Assembly (NCBI GenBank): GCA_905235755.1
Contig: CAJONA010000048.1
Coordinates: 1 to 8,259 of the forward strand
From: an uncultured Clostridia bacterium
Lineage (GTDB): Bacteria > Bacillota > Clostridia > Oscillospirales > CAG-272
Length of the DNA stretch: 8,259 bases
Direction: 5' to 3'
Each line of letters opens with the position of its first letter. The stretch's first letter is position 1. This document shows, in pieces, positions 1 to 4,412 of this stretch. The notes beneath the pieces were generated by a model. The model did no database searches, was not told the DNA's origin, and saw only the letters and a program-made list of their open reading frames with translations. A program made the translations under genes and the position numbers.

Positions 1-130
1 ACTATGCCTTTGCGCTTACGGCTTTATCAGCAGTACCCTTCGGCGTATGGCGACCTGTCGATGCTTGCGAGACAGCAGCGCCACAGAACGCCGAAAGATC
101 TGCAGCCGACAAGAGCTTTCTTTTGTGCTC

Positions 131-156
131 CTTTTCTTTCGCTCCCGAAAGAAAAG
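131..156. repeat. 11-bp perfect inverted repeat
   Basis: CTTTTCTTTCG (131-141) is followed by the loop CTCC and the exact complement CGAAAGAAAAG (146-156). A related sequence, CTTTCTTT then AAAGAAAAG, recurs near 314-335, suggesting copies of one element. It lacks the T-tract expected of a terminator on either side. Confidence 0.6.
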
Positions 157-187
157 AGCGAAACTCCAGTGTTGCACGGGAAAGAGC

Positions 188-232
188 AATCCCTCAGTTG
201 CTCCGCGACAGCTCCCTTTGCAAAAGGGAGCC
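188..232. repeat. Dispersed-repeat-like double hairpin
   Basis: GCTCCCTTT (211-219) and AAAGGGAGC (223-231) form a perfect 9-bp stem with a 3-nt loop. Immediately upstream, GTTGC and GCGAC (about 198-210) can form a second short stem. The combination resembles a palindromic intergenic repeat that I recall from gut Clostridia genomes. No transposase is present, so if it is mobile it would be non-autonomous. Confidence 0.5.
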
Positions 233-360
233 TTTCGCGCACAGCGCGAAAAATGATGTGCGCGCGAAAAATGCACGTTGCGCGGAACAACGCCGCGCGG
301 GAAAAACGCGGCGCTTTCTTTCGCGTAAAGAAAAGTACGTCGTCCGCGCACGCGGGGCGC

Positions 361-398
361 AAAAAAAACAACGCCCCACGTGGGGACGTTGTTTTTTT
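361..398 (-). terminator. Bidirectional intrinsic terminator after the prepilin-like gene
   Basis: ACAACG-CCCCAC and GTGGGG-A-CGTTGT form a 12-bp stem with one bulged A. It is flanked by eight A on the left (361-368) and seven T on the right. Read on the minus strand it ends in a U-tract 44-80 nt past the stop codon of the prepilin-like gene. The flanking A and T tracts would also let it stop plus-strand transcription. Confidence 0.85.
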
Positions 399-417
399 GC
401 GTTGTATGGATTTTTAA

Positions 418-498
418 GGATTTATTGTTGTTGTGATGAGATTATTCCTGCGTAGTCGGATTTATTATGTAGTCTGTGTCGCTTGTGACGAGATTATT
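418..498. repeat. Imperfect direct repeat across the 3' end of the prepilin-like gene
   Basis: The block GGATTTATT followed by TTGTGAYGAGATTATT occurs twice, at 418-446 and 458-498, with the two elements closer together in the first copy. The 16-bp element is 15/16 identical (431-446 and 483-498). The offset of 52 bp is not a multiple of three, so the copies are read in different frames. The stop codon lies in the first copy. Confidence 0.6.
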
Positions 499-2184
499 TG
501 TCGTCTGAGCGCCTGTTACAGTTCCTGTTGCAGTAGCAGTAGCTTTATAAGCATTGTTGGCAATTTCAAACGTAGCTTTACTTACGGACGAACATGTCAC
601 ATCGCTTATCACTGTATCTATTATTGTTACCGTATTTTTACCAGCTGCCAAGCGGTCTTTATCAAACTGTCTGAGGTAACCGATCAATCCGCCAACATCA
701 TGGTATGTTCCAGAGTATCCACTCGGACTGCTCTTTTTTGTCGTTGCTTTTGTAGGTGCAGTTTTCCAACCGTCTTTCTCACTATATATTTTTCCGTCCT
801 TACCCGTACTTTCAATAGTAACATTTTCAACTGTGCAGTTTTCAATCGTTCCGTAACCGGCAGCGCCGCAAAGTCCGCCAACACGGTATACAGCTGTTAC
901 ACTACCGCCCGATACTGTGACGTTTCTGATAGTACCGCCGTCAAGGTATCCGACAGCAACACCTACGGAAATACCGTCCATCGTTTCATCTGTAATGTTT
1001 ATAGCAACATCTTTAAATGTTATATTCTCAAGAACAGCGTCATCGCCGAGATATGCGACAAAGCCGACGCCGACTTTGTCCATGTGGCCCGTTGATGTAC
1101 AGTTGATAAGATATCCGTCCTTAACAGCATTGAACTGCTCTGTAAGTGTAAGACCTTTTATAACAGTGGGACTAGCAGCACTAACGCCGCTGATCGTTCC
1201 TTTGAACTCATTGTTTCTTGTGTTGCCGATAGGTGTGAAATTAACGCCTGCAAGATTGATTTCTTCGGGAAGTTCTATTGTTTTTCCGGCAAAGTCATAT
1301 CCGCCGTTGACAAGCGTTGCAAGACCTACGACATCTTGCGGAGTTTTAAGCGTGAATGTAGTTTCGCTTGCATACGTTTCCGATGTTATCCAAGTTGTTG
1401 TGCCTTGGCTAAGCACTATCGAATTGAGTATTTCTTTTACCTGCGCTTCTGTAAGCGAACTTGCGCTGGCGTTGTTTATTGCAGTTACGATATCATTGAC
1501 AGCATTCGAAATAGCGGTGTCGATTGCTTGCGTACCGTTTGATATGCTCGTTTGCAACTCGGATTTTGCGCTGTTGACAGCTTTCGCAACGATTTCAGAA
1601 ACCTGCGCCGATGTAAGATTATTCATATTTGCCTTTGCTATCGCGCTATTAACTATCTCCTGGATCTGTGCAGCTGTGATCTTATTTGCATCTAAGTTAT
1701 CAATGCTATTTGCCAATCCGCTAACAGCCGTTTCGACGATAGCCGTTACCTGCGCTTCGGTAATGCCTGCGTAACTGCCCTTCAGAGCATTTTCAACTAT
1801 CTTCTTCACCTGCTCTTCTGTAAGGCCTGTGTTCTGCATTGCGTTTTCAGCGTAGTATGTGGCAATGGATTCTTTTACCGCAAGCTTAATTGCCTCAGAG
1901 TCAAGTGTAACTTCTACAGGCTTCTCATCATCTGCGATCGCCTTCGTAATGTCCTTTACGATCTTAGCCTCAAAGTCTTCCCAGCCAAGCCAGTTGTCAT
2001 TGGTGACCTTTTCTGCCATGTCATCGATCTTTTGGTTTGTTTTCTCTTGCAGATAAGCCGACTCATTCGCCTTTTTAATAAGGGTTGAGAACGTCGGAAT
2101 AAGTACCGCCGCCAAAACCGCAACAATAGCGATGACGACGACAAGCTCCACAATCGTGAAGCCACGTTTGTTTTGTGCTTTCAT
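442..2184 (-). CDS. Prepilin-like surface protein with helical repeats and a GLUG-like beta domain
   Basis: This 580-residue protein begins with a class III (type IV prepilin) signal: KRG then FTIVELVVVIAIVAVLAAV, with predicted cleavage after G8, F9 as mature residue 1, and glutamate at mature position +5 (E13). The hydrophobic helix spans about 9-30. Residues 121-257 hold five degenerate helical units of type LTEAQVxxIVxxAV (at 121, 141, 169, 190, 244). Residues about 265-560 are beta-rich, with phrases such as INLAGVNFTPIG, NEFKGTISG, and VGGLIGYL that resemble GLUG/beta-helix adhesin modules. A prepilin peptidase should cleave it; the mature protein would sit in the membrane or in a pilus with the beta domain exposed. 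A role in adhesion is inference. No pilus assembly genes lie in the window. The start is supported by AAAAGGAG (2191-2198), 6 nt upstream. Its DNA is more AT-rich than metK or recD2, and a terminator follows. Confidence 0.85.
   Translation of the reverse strand: MKAQNKRGFTIVELVVVIAIVAVLAAVLIPTFSTLIKKANESAYLQEKTNQKIDDMAEKVTNDNWLGWEDFEAKIVKDITKAIADDEKPVEVTLDSEAIKLAVKESIATYYAENAMQNTGLTEEQVKKIVENALKGSYAGITEAQVTAIVETAVSGLANSIDNLDANKITAAQIQEIVNSAIAKANMNNLTSAQVSEIVAKAVNSAKSELQTSISNGTQAIDTAISNAVNDIVTAINNASASSLTEAQVKEILNSIVLSQGTTTWITSETYASETTFTLKTPQDVVGLATLVNGGYDFAGKTIELPEEINLAGVNFTPIGNTRNNEFKGTISGVSAASPTVIKGLTLTEQFNAVKDGYLINCTSTGHMDKVGVGFVAYLGDDAVLENITFKDVAINITDETMDGISVGVAVGYLDGGTIRNVTVSGGSVTAVYRVGGLCGAAGYGTIENCTVENVTIESTGKDGKIYSEKDGWKTAPTKATTKKSSPSGYSGTYHDVGGLIGYLRQFDKDRLAAGKNTVTIIDTVISDVTCSSVSKATFEIANNAYKATATATGTVTGAQTTNNLVTSDTDYIINPTTQE
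1414..1824 (-). repeat. Degenerate LTEAQV-type helical repeat array (protein-level)
   Basis: Five units with the pattern [LI]T-x-x-Q-[VI]-x-x-I-[VL]-x-x-[AS]-[LVI] occur at residues 121-134, 141-154, 169-182, 190-203 and 244-257 of the prepilin-like protein. At DNA level the phrase TGCGCTTCTGTAA recurs on the plus strand (for example near 1444). The spacing is irregular (20, 28, 21, 54 residues), which points to an old, diverged amplification. The units probably form a helical stalk between membrane anchor and beta domain. Confidence 0.7.
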
Positions 2185-2289
2185 AGTAGTCTCCTTTTAA
2201 AAGTTTTTTTATATTTTTACCTTATTTATTAAGGCAAAGATATCGTAATCAAACAGGGGCTTGTATTATCATATTTGTCAACTTGAATT

Positions 2290-2330
2290 AAAAGGCAACG
2301 GGCAACCTTTGACAAAATGCAATGCCTTTT
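2290..2330 (-). promoter_or_regulatory. Hairpin at the predicted 5' end of the prepilin-like transcript
   Basis: AAAAGGCA (2290-2297) and TGCCTTTT (2323-2330) are an exact 8-bp inverted repeat with a 25-nt loop. They lie at the start of the transcript expected from the minus-strand promoter. GGCAAC is repeated inside it (2294-2299 and 2301-2306). It could stabilise the mRNA 5' end or be a protein-binding site. It matches no riboswitch I recognise. Confidence 0.4.
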
Positions 2331-2357
2331 GACATAATTATACATCTATAGTTTAAA
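2329..2357 (+). promoter_or_regulatory. Candidate promoter for the XRE regulator, overlapping the opposing promoter
   Basis: TTGACA (2329-2334), a 17-bp spacer and TTTAAA (2352-2357) give a plausible promoter. It occupies the same DNA as the minus-strand promoter, with the two TTGACA boxes at opposite ends of a 37-bp segment. Alternatives are TTGACA (2309-2314) with CATAAT (2333-2338, 18-bp spacer), and a TATAAT at 2400-2405 with a poor -35. Confidence 0.5.
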
Positions 2358-2365
2358 TTTGTCAA
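2337..2365 (-). promoter_or_regulatory. Consensus sigma-70 type promoter for the prepilin-like gene
   Basis: Read on the minus strand, TTGACA (2365-2360) and TATAAT (2342-2337) are both perfect consensus and are separated by exactly 17 bp. Transcription would start near 2330, giving a leader of about 145 nt before the ATG at 2184. Confidence 0.8.
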
Positions 2366-2404
2366 TCCTTAGGTGCTTATTTTTTGCACAAAAAATGCAT
2401 ATAA

Positions 2405-2431
2405 TTAACTTGTAGGTTAAGTTTAGGTTAA
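2405..2431 (+). promoter_or_regulatory. Putative operator upstream of the XRE gene
   Basis: TTAAC-6-GTTAA (2405-2420) is an inverted repeat. A further GTTAA follows at 2427-2431, so TAGGTTAA is directly repeated with an 11-bp period (2413-2420, 2424-2431), about one helical turn. It sits between a TATAAT-like box and the ribosome binding site, a typical place for autoregulation by an XRE repressor. That this protein binds here is inference. Confidence 0.4.
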
Positions 2432-2447
2432 ATTCCGAGGTGAAAAA

Positions 2448-2756
2448 ATGGAAATTGATTTAAAAGAGGTCGGAAGACGTATATATCAAAGTCGGATAAG
2501 TCTCGGCATGACTCAAGAAAAACTCGCGGAAATGATGGACGTTTCAATACAGATGATATCGAATTTGGAAAGAGGAAACAAAGAGATAAAGATATCAAAT
2601 CTCGTAAAGCTCTCGTCGATCTTGGGTGTGTCAACTGATTATATCCTGACCGGCAGAGAGTTTTTTTCTGATAAAAGCCTATCCGAAAAGTTGACGCTTT
2701 TGTCGGAAGACGATGTAAAAATGGTTGAATATATCATAGATCGGCTGATAAAGTGA
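2448..2756 (+). CDS. XRE-family helix-turn-helix transcriptional regulator
   Basis: This 102-residue DNA-binding protein is related to phage Cro/CI repressors. The HTH_3/XRE domain covers residues about 8-66: VGRRIYQSRISLGMTQEKLA holds helix 1 and the start of helix 2, VSIQMISNLERG is the recognition helix region, and the domain closes with LSSILGVSTDYILTG. Residues 67-102 form a short charged and then helical tail (LSEDDVKMVEYIIDRLI), possibly for dimerisation. The start ATG follows GAGGTG (2437-2442) at 5 nt. It is transcribed divergently from the prepilin-like gene and shares its control region, so it may regulate that gene, itself, or both. No ligand-binding or protease domain is visible. 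Targets cannot be read from the sequence. Confidence 0.9.
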   Translation: MEIDLKEVGRRIYQSRISLGMTQEKLAEMMDVSIQMISNLERGNKEIKISNLVKLSSILGVSTDYILTGREFFSDKSLSEKLTLLSEDDVKMVEYIIDRLIK

Positions 2757-2762
2757 TCCGAT

Positions 2763-2822
2763 TTATGAGAACATTATGAGAACACATTATTATTATATTC
2801 ATTCGCATTATATTCATTCGTA
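2763..2822. repeat. Two adjacent short tandem duplications
   Basis: TTATGAGAACA is duplicated exactly head to tail (2763-2773, 2774-2784). Nine bases on, TTATATTCATTCGCA (2793-2807) is followed by TTATATTCATTCGTA (2808-2822), 14 of 15 identical. Both lie between the XRE stop codon and the ribU promoter. Confidence 0.75.
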
Positions 2823-2828
2823 AACCCA

Positions 2829-2857
2829 TTGACAAATAAAGCCGCTTGTGCTAAAAT
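2829..2857 (+). promoter_or_regulatory. Promoter of the riboflavin-uptake operon
   Basis: TTGACA (2829-2834), a 17-bp spacer and TAAAAT (2852-2857) place the start of transcription near 2864, about 30 nt before the riboswitch aptamer. Confidence 0.75.
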
Positions 2858-2895
2858 ATACACACTGAGAATATTTATAAAATACAATTCATATT

Positions 2896-2999
2896 ATCTT
2901 TGGGGAATGGTGAAAATCCATACCGGTGGTATAGCCCACGAGCGCAAGCCGAGCAGGTGTGATTCCTGCGCCGACGGTACAGTCCGGAAGGAAAAAGAT
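2896..2999 (+). promoter_or_regulatory. FMN riboswitch (RFN element)
   Basis: The closing stem P1 is exact: ATCTTT (2896-2901) with AAAGAT (2994-2999). Conserved RFN blocks are present in order: GGGGAATGGTGAAAATCCAT near 2902-2921, ACCGGTGGTATAGCCCACGAG near 2922-2942, a GCAGG/CCTGC arm (2953-2967), and CCGACGGTACAGTCCGGA near 2971-2988. The GTGG/CCAC pair replaces the usual GCGG/CCGC, a compensated change. RFN elements bind FMN and shut off riboflavin synthesis or uptake genes, which fits the RibU gene downstream. Confidence 0.95.
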
Positions 3000-3004
3000 G
3001 TCGC

Positions 3005-3029
3005 GTCCCCGCACGGGGACTTTTCTTTT
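3005..3029 (+). terminator. Riboswitch-controlled intrinsic terminator upstream of ribU
   Basis: GTCCCC (3005-3010), loop GCAC, GGGGAC (3015-3020), then TTTTCTTTT. It starts six bases after the aptamer, so FMN binding most likely promotes premature termination. The TCCCC arm could alternatively pair with GGGGA of the aptamer (2902-2906) when FMN is absent; that antiterminator is inference. Confidence 0.85.
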
Positions 3030-3062
3030 ACTTTCAAAGATTTATGTTTGGAGGTGAAAATC

Positions 3063-3656
3063 ATGTCAACAAATAAAATCACTGTCAGAAAGATCGCGGT
3101 AACAGGCATAATGTCGGCGGTGGCTGCCGTGCTTATGATGCTCGAATTTCCGGTGCCGCTCGTGCCGTCGTTCCTTAAATTCGATTTTTCCGACTTGCCC
3201 GCGTTCATTACGGCGTTCTCGCTCGGTCCTGTGTGGGGCGTCGTCGTTGAGCTCATCAAAAACGTTGTGCATCTGCCATTCTCCGGCACGAGCGGCGTCG
3301 GCGAATTCGCAAACTTTATCATCGGCGCGATGCTCGTTTTTCCAGCAGGGCTTGTGTATAAATTCAAAAAAGACCGCGCCGGCGCTTTGATAGGCTCGGT
3401 GGTCGGTGCAGTGTTCGCCGCCGCGGTGAGCGTTCCCGTCAATTACTTTATCACGTACCCGTTCTACGCGCATTTTATGCCTATGGAGAGCATCATCAAT
3501 GCGTATAAAGCGATCTTGCCCGCGGCAGACTCTCTGATAAAGGCGCTGCTCATCTTCAATGCGCCGTTCACGTTCGTCAAAGGCGCGATCTGCGCGATCA
3601 TCACATTCGTTGTATACAAAAAACTTTCCCCCATAATAAAGGGGACAAATCGGTAA
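3063..3656 (+). CDS. ribU: Riboflavin ECF transporter substrate-binding subunit RibU
   Basis: This 197-residue, very hydrophobic integral membrane protein has about six transmembrane segments. RibU is the S component that captures riboflavin and works with the shared EcfT and EcfA/EcfA' energising module, which is not encoded in this window. Family-typical phrases are LKFDFSDLPAFI (residues 38-49), KNVVHLPFSGTSGVGEFANFIIG (66-88, the membrane-lining region) and FNAPFTFVKGAI near the C terminus (165-176). Length matches the family (about 190-210). The ATG at 3063 is chosen because GGAGGTG (3050-3056) precedes it by 6 nt; the same frame stays open upstream to 2829, but that stretch is the riboswitch. 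FMN riboswitch control strongly supports the assignment. Confidence 0.93.
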   Translation: MSTNKITVRKIAVTGIMSAVAAVLMMLEFPVPLVPSFLKFDFSDLPAFITAFSLGPVWGVVVELIKNVVHLPFSGTSGVGEFANFIIGAMLVFPAGLVYKFKKDRAGALIGSVVGAVFAAAVSVPVNYFITYPFYAHFMPMESIINAYKAILPAADSLIKALLIFNAPFTFVKGAICAIITFVVYKKLSPIIKGTNR

Positions 3657-3694
3657 ACTCGGCGCTTGTCTGAAAAAACGTTTCGGAGGATCAT

Positions 3695-4192
3695 ATGATC
3701 GAAGCGATAAAAGAATTTTTCATAAATAATTTCGGCGCGAAATTCGGTGTGTTCTTTTGCTCGATGCTGCCAGTGATCGAACTGCGCGGCTCGATACCGC
3801 TCGGCGCGGCGCTCGGACTGCCGTGGTACACGAACTATGTCATCAGCGTTGTGGGAAATCTCATCCCCGTGCCGTTCATTTTGTTGCTGATAAACAAAAT
3901 CATCGATCTGATGAAAACGACGAAGGCGTTTTCGCGCTTTGCGCTTTGGCTTGAACGCAAGGCGGAGAAGAACAAAACGCGGCTCGAAAACGGGATATTC
4001 ATCGGGCTGATGCTGTTCGTGGCGATCCCTATCCCCGGCACGGGCGCGTGGACGGGCGCGCTTCTCGCCTCGCTCGCCGGCGTGAAATTCAAAAAATCGA
4101 TGCTGGCGATAACGACCGGCGTGCTTATAGCGGGCGTGATAATGACGCTCGCTTCATACGCCATTGTCGGATTTTTAAGTTTTTTGGCATAA
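3695..4192 (+). CDS. COG2426 / small multidrug export family membrane protein
   Basis: This 165-residue integral membrane protein belongs to the Sm_multidrug_ex (PF06695, COG2426) type. The signatures are PVIELRGSIPLGAALG (residues 26-41) and AIPIPGTGAWTGALLASLAG (110-129), both present intact and separated by a charged cytoplasmic loop (KTTKAF to KNKTRL, about 74-97). Hydrophobic segments lie near 15-25, 45-70, 100-125 and 135-162. The family name implies drug export, but as far as I know the substrate and mechanism are not established. GGAGGATC precedes the ATG closely. The gene starts 38 bp after ribU with no terminator between, so it is probably cotranscribed and subject to the FMN riboswitch. 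No GC-rich terminator follows it; only an AT-rich stem (4178-4205). Confidence 0.88.
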   Translation: MIEAIKEFFINNFGAKFGVFFCSMLPVIELRGSIPLGAALGLPWYTNYVISVVGNLIPVPFILLLINKIIDLMKTTKAFSRFALWLERKAEKNKTRLENGIFIGLMLFVAIPIPGTGAWTGALLASLAGVKFKKSMLAITTGVLIAGVIMTLASYAIVGFLSFLA

Positions 4193-4206
4193 TTTTTTAA
4201 AAACTA

Positions 4207-4235
4207 TTGCAAAACAAATAACATTGTGATATACT
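4207..4235 (+). promoter_or_regulatory. metK promoter
   Basis: TTGCAA (4207-4212), a 17-bp spacer and TATACT (4230-4235) would start transcription near 4242, directly at the first base-paired nucleotides of the SAM riboswitch. Confidence 0.75.
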
Positions 4236-4243
4236 TTTTTCAG

Positions 4244-4325
4244 TCTTATCAAGAGTGGCGGAGGGACTGGCCCGATGAAGCCCGGCAACCTGTTTTTACA
4301 AGGTGCCAATTCCCGAGAGATGAGA
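4244..4325 (+). promoter_or_regulatory. SAM-I (S-box) riboswitch
   Basis: Core S-box blocks are all present: CTTATCAAGAG, GGAGGGACTGGCCCGATGAA (4260-4279), CCCGGCAACC (4281-4290), and AAGGTGCCAATTCC (4300-4313), closing with GATGAGA. P1 pairs TCTTATC (4244-4250) with GATGAGA (4319-4325). SAM binding by this class normally turns off methionine and SAM biosynthesis genes, fitting metK immediately downstream. Confidence 0.97.
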
Positions 4326-4351
4326 ACATAAAAATGTATTCTCACCATCGG
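4319..4351 (+). promoter_or_regulatory. Antiterminator of the SAM riboswitch
   Basis: TGAGAA (4321-4326) of the P1 3' strand can pair with TTCTCA (4339-4344), extended by CAT with ATG inside. GATG with CATC beyond a bulge would consume the left arm of the terminator. The same bases are used by P1 when SAM is bound, giving mutually exclusive structures. Confidence 0.75.
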
Positions 4352-4372
4352 GGCAACCCGATGGTTTTTTTT
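4344..4372 (+). terminator. SAM-dependent intrinsic terminator before metK
   Basis: ACCATCGGG (4344-4352), a GCAA tetraloop, CCCGATGGT (4357-4365) and a run of T to 4372. It is a perfect 9-bp stem capped by a GNRA loop. It lies between the aptamer and metK and would form when SAM is bound. Confidence 0.93.
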
Positions 4373-4412
4373 AGGAAAAGATAGGCGAGTAAACAAGAAG
4401 GAAGAAAGAAAA

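Larger units (their letters stand above)
1..360. repeat. Gene-free, hairpin-rich extragenic repeat region
   Basis: I see no believable gene here. The open frames on both strands are low-complexity (rich in R, K, S, A, F), have no convincing ribosome binding site, and overlap one another. The DNA contains several inverted repeats: TTCGGCGT at 39-46 with ACGCCGAA at 88-95, an 11-bp perfect stem at 131-156, a 9-bp perfect stem at 211-231, and the 12-bp direct repeat GCGCGAAAAATG at 244-255 and 262-273. From memory, the CTCCCTTTGCAAAAGGGAG-type hairpin next to a GTTGC/GCGAC stem resembles repeats scattered between genes in many gut Clostridia. That resemblance is unchecked. The region may be a composite of several such elements or relics of them. 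Confidence 0.55.

Noticed and set aside
4..417. Open frame of 137 codons on plus at the left edge
   Set aside because: Low-complexity, basic translation across several hairpins and a terminator, no ribosome binding site, and competing open frames on both strands. It looks like repeat DNA, not a gene.
917..1774. Long plus-strand frames opposite the prepilin-like gene (433-1095 and 917-1774)
   Set aside because: They are antisense shadows of a gene with clear signal peptide, ribosome binding site, promoter and terminator; their translations show no recognisable domain.
1414..1824. CRISPR-like array
   Set aside because: The repeated phrases lie in frame inside a gene, are imperfect, and have uneven spacing; they encode helical protein repeats. 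No other array-like pattern or cas gene is present.
2740..2762. ATCGG/CCGAT inverted repeat at the end of the XRE gene as a terminator
   Set aside because: Only five base pairs, a 13-nt loop and no T-tract.
2829..3062. 78-codon N-terminal extension of ribU
   Set aside because: This stretch contains the promoter, FMN riboswitch and terminator; the ATG at 3063 has a strong, well-spaced ribosome binding site and matches family length.
3621..3644. CCCC...GGGG hairpin near the end of ribU
   Set aside because: Short stem inside coding sequence with no T-tract; probably chance.
4178..4205. AGTTTTT/AAAAACT stem after the COG2426 gene as a terminator
   Set aside because: It is almost purely AT and partly coding, so it would be too weak for an intrinsic terminator.
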